From an uncultured Fretibacterium sp. (GTDB lineage: Bacteria > Synergistota > Synergistia > Synergistales > Aminobacteriaceae), in assembly GCA_937899395.1 (NCBI GenBank), contig CALBPU010000067.1:1-5721 (forward strand): a stretch of DNA of 5,721 nt, written 5' to 3'. The notes under the pieces were generated by a model. It worked only from the letters and a program-made list of their open reading frames with translations. It did not search any database and was not told the DNA's origin. The position numbers and the translations under genes were made by a program. Position 1 is the stretch's first letter. Every line of letters begins with the position of its first letter. Of this stretch, positions 1 through 5,721 are shown in pieces.

Positions 1-66
1 GTGGCTCATTGGTTGATAATAAGCGTGTTACGAGGGGGACGCGAAAAAATCGACCCAAAATCTGCC

Positions 67-99
67 CAAATGACTTTCACGAACAATGAAAGTCATTTG
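67..99. repeat. perfect 13-bp inverted repeat upstream of integrase
   Basis: The arms 67-79 (CAAATGACTTTCA) and 87-99 (TGAAAGTCATTTG) are exact reverse complements around a 7-nt loop. It is the first of two palindromes between the window start and the integrase start codon. It has no T run on either side, so it does not look like a terminator. It could be an operator, a recombinase arm or core site, or a structured leader. The arms are seen directly; the role is inference. Confidence 0.75.
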
Positions 100-117
100 C
101 CGTTAATAGAAAATCAA

Positions 118-170
118 TGCTTTTTTTTCTGCCGCCAGTCAGCAACGATTGGCGGTAGAAAAAAAACGCA
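118..170. repeat. long inverted repeat abutting the integrase start
   Basis: The arms 121-137 and 150-166 pair over 17 bp with one mismatch (G131 opposite T156, a G-U wobble in RNA). A 12-nt loop lies at 138-149. Past a single bulge at C167 the pairing continues for three more bases (118-120 with 168-170). The left arm begins with eight T and the right arm ends with eight A, the reverse of an intrinsic terminator on both strands. The palindrome ends two bases before the ATG at 172, so as RNA it would sit against the start codon, and as DNA it could be a cruciform or recombinase-binding site. Function is inferred only. Confidence 0.75.
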
Positions 171-171
171 T

Positions 172-1410
172 ATGTTACAACAAAATTTTGGAGCTCTTAG
201 GAAATATGTTCCCGCAGAACTCAAACACAACGCCAAAGGCTGGTACATCGAGTATTACAAACTCAATCCTATTCTCAATGAATTTGAGCGTGTCCGTCTG
301 ATGATGAACCGCGAACGCAAACGCTGCAAGAATCTCACTGAGTTCAAATTGCAGACGAATGCAATGATTCTCCAAATCAACAATCAGCTTGCCGCTGGTT
401 TCATCAATCTGCAACAACCTTATCCAAGTTTAGGTGCTGACGCTTCTATCAATGCGCCAGGGGATAACGTGCGTTACTATACGCCACTTGAACAGGTTAT
501 TGACTTGTATGAGTCAGACCGTAAGCAAGAACTATCGCCAACAACTATGCGCAGTTATAGTTGCTTCTGCAAGCAGTTCAAGCAGTGGCTTCATAAGAAC
601 TACCCCAACATGACAGCCTCCCTATTTACACAAGTGCATGCGAATTTGTATATGGAGTTCGTGCAGGCTGGCAATAACTCAAAGGGCAAGAAATTGGTTC
701 GCAAGAAGATCAATGAGGAACACGTTAGTCCACGCACGTACAATAATAATATCAAGTTAGCCCGTGCTCTGTTTAGTTGGGCGATAGAAAAGAGTTATGT
801 CCGTGTCAATCCGTTCGAGAAGTTAAAGCCGAAGAAGGAGCATGGCAAAGAGCGAACTATCATTCCGAAGGCAGATAGAGATAAGATTGTAGCATATTTT
901 AAGGAGCATAACCCAACATTCATCATTGTTATGCAGTTGGTCTATAAGTCTCTACTCCGCCCTGTTGAAATCACTCGCGTCAAAGTGGAGCAAATCAACT
1001 TTGAAGAACATTGTATAGAGATGCATTGCACTCAGACTAAGAATGGTAAGGCACGTAATAGCCGATTGGACGATGACTTAGTGTCTCTACTACGTGCGCA
1101 CGTACAGGGAGCTAAGCCAGATGACTACTTATTTGCCAGTGCCAGTTGGAAGCCCGGAAAGGTTCCCGTAGCTTCTCATACGTTTACAACGATATGGGAA
1201 CGTATGCGCAATGCGCTCAAACTGCCCAAAGCATATCAGTTGTATTCGCTTCGTGATAGTGGTATCAATAATCTGCTATTAGCTGGTGTCTCCAATTTGG
1301 ATGTAATGCAAGCAGCAGGTCACAGCGATTTGCAAATGACTACGCGCTATGCCAATCATATTGATAAGGACATGATAAGGCGTATCAACGAGATTGCCCC
1401 AGAATTTTAG
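172..1410 (+). CDS. Bacteroidetes-type tyrosine recombinase / integrase
   Basis: Site-specific DNA recombinase of the phage-integrase (tyrosine recombinase) family, expected to integrate, excise or invert a mobile element. Counting from the ATG at 172 the protein has 412 residues. Residues 1-85 resemble the arm-type DNA-binding domain of Bacteroidetes integrases (KGWYIEYYKLNP at 22-33, then a basic helix). Residues ~104-218 look like the helical core-binding domain. The catalytic domain follows, with Arg263 in LLRPVEI, a beta-hairpin Lys at 290 or 293 (QTKNGK), Arg361 in YSLRDS, His384 in GHSDLQ and the nucleophile Tyr393 in TTRYANH, nine residues after His384 as usual. The box II position normally His is Tyr358; related Bacteroidetes enzymes often have a Tyr there. 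The frame is open to base 1 (GTG), but those codons read through two palindromes, and the arm domain starts just after 172, so I prefer the ATG. No Shine-Dalgarno sequence is seen, which is normal for Bacteroidetes. The element it mobilises and its att sites cannot be identified here. Confidence 0.93.
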   Translation: MLQQNFGALRKYVPAELKHNAKGWYIEYYKLNPILNEFERVRLMMNRERKRCKNLTEFKLQTNAMILQINNQLAAGFINLQQPYPSLGADASINAPGDNVRYYTPLEQVIDLYESDRKQELSPTTMRSYSCFCKQFKQWLHKNYPNMTASLFTQVHANLYMEFVQAGNNSKGKKLVRKKINEEHVSPRTYNNNIKLARALFSWAIEKSYVRVNPFEKLKPKKEHGKERTIIPKADRDKIVAYFKEHNPTFIIVMQLVYKSLLRPVEITRVKVEQINFEEHCIEMHCTQTKNGKARNSRLDDDLVSLLRAHVQGAKPDDYLFASASWKPGKVPVASHTFTTIWERMRNALKLPKAYQLYSLRDSGINNLLLAGVSNLDVMQAAGHSDLQMTTRYANHIDKDMIRRINEIAPEF

Positions 1411-1437
1411 CAGTGTTCTCTATTTGTACTAAATTAG

Positions 1438-2109
1438 TTAGGATTGCAAATGCCGGTAGAAATTTATAATCTCCGGCATTTTCAGTATGTTAGTGTTTGA
1501 AAAGTGACACCATCGTCCTAAATCTTTCCCTTTTTTAGGGGTACTATCAATAATGTTTTCTTTTTCTTCGTAAGGTTTTTTAAGTTCTTCAAGAATAGCA
1601 TAACTCTTTTTAAAGTAAGCATCAGCTTTACCTGCAGCATCTACAGTAGCCTTTGAAAGAGCTTTAATTGTGTTGTAAATATTCTTTGAAAAACTCTTAG
1701 TGTTATCACTGAAAGCTTTAAGATAATCCATAAACTCTTCGCAAGTAGTATCTTCTACTACATCAAGAATATGAATATCTTTCGCTTCAGGAAGAATAGT
1801 AAACCCTGCAGAACCAAGCATATCGCTTTCTTTCAAATAGTTTGTAAGATTTTCGATAGAAGAATGAAGTTTAAAACTTTCAAAGTATTTTTCTGTCATG
1901 TTTGAAACAGTGTACTTTAACTGATCTAATTCTTCAGAAAGATAAGTCGTATAGTTTTTAAACGTTGGCTCATAATCTTTAGAATCAAGACCTGAAAGTT
2001 TATCATCAAAAACAAACTTTGAAATATCAAGTACATACTTTGTTCGTCTGAATGGGAAAACGTCATCGTCTTCAAGAGCCTCATGTAGAGTGCTATAAAA
2101 CTCTTTCAT
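1438..2109 (-). CDS. hypothetical helical protein, N-terminus uncertain
   Basis: A reverse-strand ORF I do not recognise. From the ATG at 2109 it gives 223 residues. The frame stays open upstream to an ATG at 2274 (278 residues), but the part beyond about 2150 is antisense to the protist gene and has its ~20% GC, so I regard it as artificial. The stretch just upstream of 2109 (reading RILKALKENQKK) is still coding-like, so the true start may be lost at the junction. The protein is rich in Lys, Glu, Asp, Ser and Phe, mostly predicted helical, with possible coiled-coil stretches (around YLSEELDQLKYTVSNMTEKY and DAYFKKSYAILEELKK). It has no signal peptide, membrane helix or catalytic motif that I can identify. 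The final ~14 residues are translated from the hairpin after the integrase, so the natural C-terminus may also be altered. Composition (~34% GC) differs from both neighbours. A phage structural or other accessory protein is possible but unsupported. Confidence 0.55.
   Translation of the reverse strand: MKEFYSTLHEALEDDDVFPFRRTKYVLDISKFVFDDKLSGLDSKDYEPTFKNYTTYLSEELDQLKYTVSNMTEKYFESFKLHSSIENLTNYLKESDMLGSAGFTILPEAKDIHILDVVEDTTCEEFMDYLKAFSDNTKSFSKNIYNTIKALSKATVDAAGKADAYFKKSYAILEELKKPYEEKENIIDSTPKKGKDLGRWCHFSNTNILKMPEIINFYRHLQS
1448..1481. terminator. hairpin after integrase, probable intrinsic terminator
   Basis: The arms 1448-1456 (AAATGCCGG) and 1473-1481 (CCGGCATTT) are exact reverse complements. 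Past an unpaired T1457, AGA (1458-1460) also pairs with TCT (1470-1472). The right arm ends in four T (1479-1482). The hairpin starts 38 bases after the integrase stop, the expected place for its terminator. Because the stem carries A on the left and T on the right, it could also act for reverse-strand transcription. It overlaps the last codons of the reverse-strand ORF, which casts doubt on that ORF's annotated end. Confidence 0.65.
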
Positions 2110-2165
2110 TTTCTTTTGGTTTTCTTTCAAAGCTTTTAATATTCTATCTAATGATATATTATTAG
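2099..2165. other. probable chimeric junction between two source DNAs
   Basis: GC falls from about 42% (2041-2100) to about 22% (2101-2160) and stays near 20% afterwards. Both flanking reading frames cross this stretch without a proper end: the forward protist frame is open from 2099, just after a TAA at 2096-2098, and the reverse ORF runs through to 2274. On the protist side a believable protein sequence begins near 2147 (SNDILLVTDIGIIKYNI). On the other side coding-like reverse sequence continues to about 2140. The break therefore probably lies near 2140-2160. Frames and composition are seen directly; the chimera is inferred. Confidence 0.6.
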
Positions 2166-5100
2166 TCACTGATATTGGAATAATAAAATATAATATAGAA
2201 ACAGATAGCCAATATTTAATAGTATCTTGTAATATCATCAGCGCAGAAAAAACTTTAGAATTTATTACTGTCAATCAATTTTCTTCAGATGACGGAGGCT
2301 ATATTATTTGCAGAATAAATGAATATATTTATATTTTATCAAAAGATGCCAGTTTTTCATTTGGTAATATAATATTATCGGAATTACATGAACAACATAT
2401 AGAAATGATTCCTTATATAACAAAAGATTCAAAAAAATCTTTTATTATTTGTTATATTAATGATAATTTGAAGATATCTTTAACATTGCATGAGATTAAT
2501 ATTAATAAAATAGAAGATTCTAAAATAATATATCAAAATTTGCAAGTTGTAAAATATGATGATGATCATATAGGAACTATTTCTTTAAGAAGTTTATCAT
2601 GTAAATTAATGAATTCTGATATAAAACAGAATATTTTATATTGTTTTTTAATCACTTCAGATAATTATTGTATGAATTCAATTTCTTTCGAACAAGAAAA
2701 TAATTTTACATTAATTGAGATAAATAAAAAAGAAATAAATTTTATTTCTTCTTTAATAACAATTGATTATGGTCCAAATAAAGAAATAAGTTTAATATGC
2801 TTTTTAAATAATGGAAATTTCCAATGTTTAAAATATTATTCTATTTTAAAAGAATGGAGTGATATAACAACATATTTTGAAGGATGTGATTTCTATCAAT
2901 TTAATAGGGGACTAAAATATATAAATGAAGAGCATTTAATTTATTGTTATCCTTCAAGCACAAAAATAAATTATAAGATTTTAGATAATGAATATAATAT
3001 AAAAGATTTTAATTCTGAAGGAAGTTGTTCTATAAACATATATATTAATTGTTATCAATTATACACTTCTACTTTATTATATAATAAAAATGAAAATCAA
3101 TATTCTATTTTAACTGATTGTTCATTTAATACAGGAGATACATTTAGAATAAATAATATTAATGATGAATGTGAGGTTACTGTTAAAGATATTAGCTCTC
3201 CTTTAAAAACAATATTAAATTCAGTACCTATTTCAGAATCTAATTTAAGCTCAACATCAATAATTAAAAAATCTTCTTCAATGATATCTAGTACTATTTA
3301 TAAATCTTCAATGATATCATCAATTATAGATAAACAATCAACATTAGTATCAACAATTATAAATAAAGAATCATCATTGATAACAACAAATATAAATAAA
3401 GAATCATCAGTAATAACTACTATTTTAAATAAAATTCCTTTAATGAGTTCTGTAATTTCAAGTATTGATAATGAGATAGATTTTTTTGAGCAAGGAGATA
3501 TTATAAAAGGAAAAACAAAGAAAAAGAAAGAAGAAATAGATTTGGATAATCTTATTGATTCTATAGAAATAGGAAAAAAATATGAAATAGATGGAGATGA
3601 TTATAATATTAGAATATCTCCAGTTAATCTTATTGATACTTTTAATTCAACATATGTAGAATTTTCTATATGTGAACAAATTTTAAGAAAAAAGTATAAT
3701 ATATCAGATAATGAAACAATAACAATATTACAGATAGAAATAGATAAATTGAATGAAAATGCTTTAACAAATCAAGTAGAATATGAAATATATAATTCAC
3801 AAAAATCTAAATTGAATTTATCTTATTGTAAAGATGTTAAAATAAAAATAAATTATGAGATTAAAGATCCAACTTTTATTAATAAAACTCAGATATCTAA
3901 ATTTTCAGATTTAGGTATTGATATATTTAATGATAAAGATTCTTTTTTTAATGATATATGTCATCCATATTCTGATAATGATTCTGATATTATATTGAAA
4001 GACAGAGTATTAGATATATATCAAAATTATTCTTTATGTGACAATGGATGTGAATATGATCAAATTAATATTGATTTAATGACTGTTACTTGCTCTTGTA
4101 ATATAAAAACTGAAATAAATGTTCAAATATCTGAGCCTGTTTTTAGTACAATAATTGTGGATTCTTTTAAAGATTCTAATTTTGGAGTTATACTTTGTTA
4201 TAATCTTGTTTTTAATCTAAACTATAAAAAAAATGTTGGATTTTGGATATTTATATGTTTAATTTTCTGCAATATTATATTATTCGTTATATATTTTATA
4301 TTTGGTATAAAATCAATTAAAATATATGTATTCCAAGAAATGAGAAAGAATAATTATATAGTAAAAATAAGTCCTTCTCCTCCATTAAGAAAAAGTAAAA
4401 AAGTAAAATCTAAAACTAATATTGAAAGTCGACAAGGAGAAGTATATATTTCTTCTTCAAATAATAATTTTTTAAAAGAAAATCGTGAGAATAAAATGAA
4501 AAAAGGTGTTGAAAATATATATAAGCCTAAAAGGAAAAAGAAAAGGAAGAATAAAATAGAAAAAAAAATTAGAATAAAAAATCCAGTTATGATAGTAAAT
4601 TATACAAATAAATATTATAATTATGAGAATAAAATATCATATAAATCAATTGATAAATTTAATAATTATAATAAGCATTTTATTACTTCTGGATTAGAAA
4701 CAAAAATGAATAATAAGAATAAAATATATACTCATAAAGAAGAAATTGAGGAAAAAGAGAAAGTTGAGAAATGTCCAGGATATTATAATCTTATACAAAT
4801 AGATGCAAATAACGAAGACAATAATGACCCACCTGAATCATTATATATTTTAAATAATTATGATTATGATACTGCAATAAATTTTGAAAAAAGGTCTTTT
4901 TGGAGGATATATTATATATGCATATTATCAACAGAAAATGTCATTAATACTTTTATTTTTAGAACTCCTCTTGAAGTACAATCTTTAAGATTTTCTTTAT
5001 TTATATTTAGTTATACATGTGATTTAGCTTTAAATGCTTTTTTTTATTTAAATCAAAATATATCTGATAGATATCATTATCAAGGAAATAATTTATTTCT

Positions 5101-5572
5101 ATTTACATTAGTAAATAATTTGACAATTGATATTGTTTCAACAATTGCTAGTTATATTTTGGTTAAACTTATGAATTATTTAATTAGTTCAAAAGAATCT
5201 ATAGAGAATGTATTTAGAGAACAAGAAAAGCATATGAGAAAAGATAGAAAATATAAAGTTAAGGAAGAAGCTATAATAAAAATATATGAAGAACTTAATG
5301 TAATATATAGAAATTTAAAGATCAAAATCATAAGTTATATTTTTATTGACTTAATATTTTTATTATTTTTTTTATATTATATAACAGCCTTTTGTGAAGT
5401 TTATAAAAATACACAAATAAGTTGGTTGACTGATAGTTTTGTTTCTTTTTTAATGTCAATACTTGTTGAATTGTTTATGTCTTTTTTATGTGCTGCTTTT
5501 TATAAAATAGCTATTAAATATAGATTTAAAGTTTTATATATTGTTGTATTATTTTTCTATGAACTTGGATAA
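2147..5572 (+). CDS. protist multi-pass membrane protein, 5' truncated
   Basis: Eukaryotic surface membrane protein of unknown function; numbering below counts from the ATG at 2405 (1055 residues to the TAA at 5570). That ATG is not the true start: the frame is open upstream with protein-like sequence, including GGYIICRINEYIYIL at 2294-2338, and enters the junction near 2147. The original start and any signal peptide are therefore missing. An N-terminal ectodomain (to ~270) has the look of a repeated-strand fold with scattered Cys. Then come an 11-residue repeat (285-349), a domain from ~386 (IEIGKKYEIDGDDY), and a Cys module (C519, C545, C549, C563, C565). One membrane helix lies at ~611-634. 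A lysine-rich, presumably cytoplasmic, loop (641-830, with KPKRKKKRKNK) follows. At least four more helices lie near 863-882, 897-920, 972-996 and 1011-1032. CEVYKNTQ at 997-1004 matches a CxVYKNTQ motif I recall from ciliate and other protist membrane proteins. The standard code reads through with no internal stop and no intron is evident. GC is ~20%, unlike the rest of the window. Host lineage (ciliate, parabasalid or other anaerobe) is not resolved. Confidence 0.85.
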   Translation, partial: SNDILLVTDIGIIKYNIETDSQYLIVSCNIISAEKTLEFITVNQFSSDDGGYIICRINEYIYILSKDASFSFGNIILSELHEQHIEMIPYITKDSKKSFIICYINDNLKISLTLHEININKIEDSKIIYQNLQVVKYDDDHIGTISLRSLSCKLMNSDIKQNILYCFLITSDNYCMNSISFEQENNFTLIEINKKEINFISSLITIDYGPNKEISLICFLNNGNFQCLKYYSILKEWSDITTYFEGCDFYQFNRGLKYINEEHLIYCYPSSTKINYKILDNEYNIKDFNSEGSCSINIYINCYQLYTSTLLYNKNENQYSILTDCSFNTGDTFRINNINDECEVTVKDISSPLKTILNSVPISESNLSSTSIIKKSSSMISSTIYKSSMISSIIDKQSTLVSTIINKESSLITTNINKESSVITTILNKIPLMSSVISSIDNEIDFFEQGDIIKGKTKKKKEEIDLDNLIDSIEIGKKYEIDGDDYNIRISPVNLIDTFNSTYVEFSICEQILRKKYNISDNETITILQIEIDKLNENALTNQVEYEIYNSQKSKLNLSYCKDVKIKINYEIKDPTFINKTQISKFSDLGIDIFNDKDSFFNDICHPYSDNDSDIILKDRVLDIYQNYSLCDNGCEYDQINIDLMTVTCSCNIKTEINVQISEPVFSTIIVDSFKDSNFGVILCYNLVFNLNYKKNVGFWIFICLIFCNIILFVIYFIFGIKSIKIYVFQEMRKNNYIVKISPSPPLRKSKKVKSKTNIESRQGEVYISSSNNNFLKENRENKMKKGVENIYKPKRKKKRKNKIEKKIRIKNPVMIVNYTNKYYNYENKISYKSIDKFNNYNKHFITSGLETKMNNKNKIYTHKEEIEEKEKVEKCPGYYNLIQIDANNEDNNDPPESLYILNNYDYDTAINFEKRSFWRIYYICILSTENVINTFIFRTPLEVQSLRFSLFIFSYTCDLALNAFFYLNQNISDRYHYQGNNLFLFTLVNNLTIDIVSTIASYILVKLMNYLISSKESIENVFREQEKHMRKDRKYKVKEEAIIKIYEELNVIYRNLKIKIISYIFIDLIFLLFFLYYITAFCEVYKNTQISWLTDSFVSFLMSILVELFMSFLCAAFYKIAIKYRFKVLYIVVLFFYELG
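3257..3451 (+). repeat. tandem ~11-residue (33-bp) coding repeat
   Basis: Within the membrane-protein gene, residues 285-349 form about six degenerate copies of an 11-residue unit (one copy has 10). Examples are SIIDKQSTLVS, TIINKESSLIT, TNINKESSVIT and TILNKIPLMSS. The consensus is roughly S/T-x-I-x-K-x-S-S-x-I-S/T. The unit separates the N-terminal ectodomain from the conserved membrane-proximal part, so it probably acts as a Ser/Thr-rich stalk or linker that could be glycosylated. Copies differ at the DNA level, so it is not a recent expansion. Confidence 0.75.
3947..4117 (+). other. cysteine module conserved in protist membrane proteins
   Basis: Residues 515-571 of the membrane protein carry C519 (FNDICHPYS), a DRVLDIYQNYSLC stretch ending in C545, C549 (CDNGC), and C563/C565 (CSC). 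The spacing suggests two disulfides just outside the first membrane helix at ~611. From memory, many ciliate and related protist surface proteins have the pattern [DN]xCxPYS, D[IL]YxN, CxxGCxY, CxC at this position. That is family recall, not a search result. Confidence 0.55.
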
Positions 5573-5640
5573 AAATTATTTTATTTTGTCATTAAGGTAT
5601 ATGGTTATATTTAATTATTTATAATATAAAGAATTAGAGT

Positions 5641-5721
5641 AAATTATTTATTTTAATTTAAGAAATTATTAAGAATATTAATATTATTATAAATAATTTC
5701 TAAAATTAAAATAAATAATTT
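5641..5721. repeat. 81-bp near-perfect palindrome at the window end
   Basis: The arms 5641-5680 and 5682-5721 pair around a single central base (5681). 36 of 40 pairs match, and the outer 19 bp (5641-5659 with 5703-5721) are perfect. Mismatched pairs are 5660/5702, 5671/5691, 5673/5689 and 5678/5684. The sequence is almost entirely A and T, but 36 of 40 is far above what ~90% AT composition would give by chance. It starts 68 bases after the membrane-protein stop and ends on the last base, so it may continue beyond. It could be a 3'-end hairpin, a foldback element, or an amplification or assembly foldback. The bases 5573-5640 before it are AT-rich with no gene seen. Confidence 0.75.

Noticed and set aside
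1..171. N-terminal extension of the integrase from the GTG at base 1
   Set aside because: These 57 codons translate two palindromes with T8 and A8 runs and give no domain; the arm-type domain begins right after the ATG at 172.
175..417. 80-residue reverse ORF inside the integrase
   Set aside because: It is antisense to a well-supported catalytic gene and has no features of its own.
1517..1539. Small hairpin CCTAAA / TTTAGG
   Set aside because: Only a 6-bp, weak stem with an 11-nt loop inside a T-rich stretch; not distinguishable from chance.
2130..2135. HindIII site (AAGCTT) near the junction as a cloning ligation scar
   Set aside because: Another AAGCTT occurs at 1713-1718 with no junction, and the site is common in AT-rich DNA.
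2110..2274. N-terminal hydrophobic segment of the 278-residue reverse reading as a signal or membrane anchor
   Set aside because: Most of this stretch is the antisense of the protist gene and has its composition, so the hydrophobicity is a by-product of AT-rich DNA.
2147..5572. Alternative genetic code or introns in the protist gene
   Set aside because: The frame runs without internal stops under the standard code and domains are in sensible order, so neither is needed; UAR or UGA reassignment leaves no trace here.
5573..5721. Polyadenylation signal AATAAA after the protist gene
   Set aside because: The motif arises easily in ~90% AT sequence (one copy near 5710 lies within the palindrome arm), so it carries no information.
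1..5721. CRISPR array, tRNA or rRNA genes, toxin-antitoxin or defence system
   Set aside because: No spaced direct repeats, no cloverleaf or rRNA-like stretches and no recognisable defence motifs were seen.

Overview
The window joins pieces that do not look like one genome. Sampled rows give about 43% GC in the left part (1 to ~1480), about 33-35% in the middle (~1540 to ~2100, with a local patch near 42% at 2041-2100), and about 17-22% on the right (~2150 to 5721). Coding style changes with composition: a Bacteroidetes-type tyrosine recombinase on the left, an unrecognised helical protein on the opposite strand in the middle, and a long intronless membrane-protein gene of anaerobic or ciliate-like protist type on the right. 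The simplest reading is a gut or rumen metagenome, or amplified single-cell material, in which bacterial and protist DNA have been joined. Lateral transfer is the less likely alternative.

Layout. Positions 67-170 hold two strong palindromes just ahead of a 412-residue integrase (172-1410, +). A 9-bp GC-rich hairpin with a short T run (1448-1481) follows and probably terminates integrase transcription. A reverse-strand ORF (1438 to at least 2109) encodes an orphan alpha-helical protein, and its last codons are written across that hairpin. Between about 2110 and 2165 the composition collapses to ~20% GC. From there to 5572 one forward reading frame encodes a protist surface membrane protein whose N-terminus is missing: the frame is open well upstream of the first ATG at 2405 and runs into the junction. 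Its parts are an N-terminal ectodomain, an 11-residue Ser/Thr/Ile repeat, a cysteine-bearing module, one membrane helix, a long lysine-rich loop, and a C-terminal membrane domain with a CxVYKNTQ motif. The last 81 bases form a near-perfect palindrome ending on the final base.

There is no evidence that the three genes work together. The integrase belongs to a bacterial mobile element. The large protein belongs to a eukaryotic membrane protein family of unknown function. The middle protein may come from either neighbour, a phage, or a third source. The points most worth checking are the junction near 2110-2165, the paired palindromes before the integrase, the terminal palindrome, and the family of the large protein.
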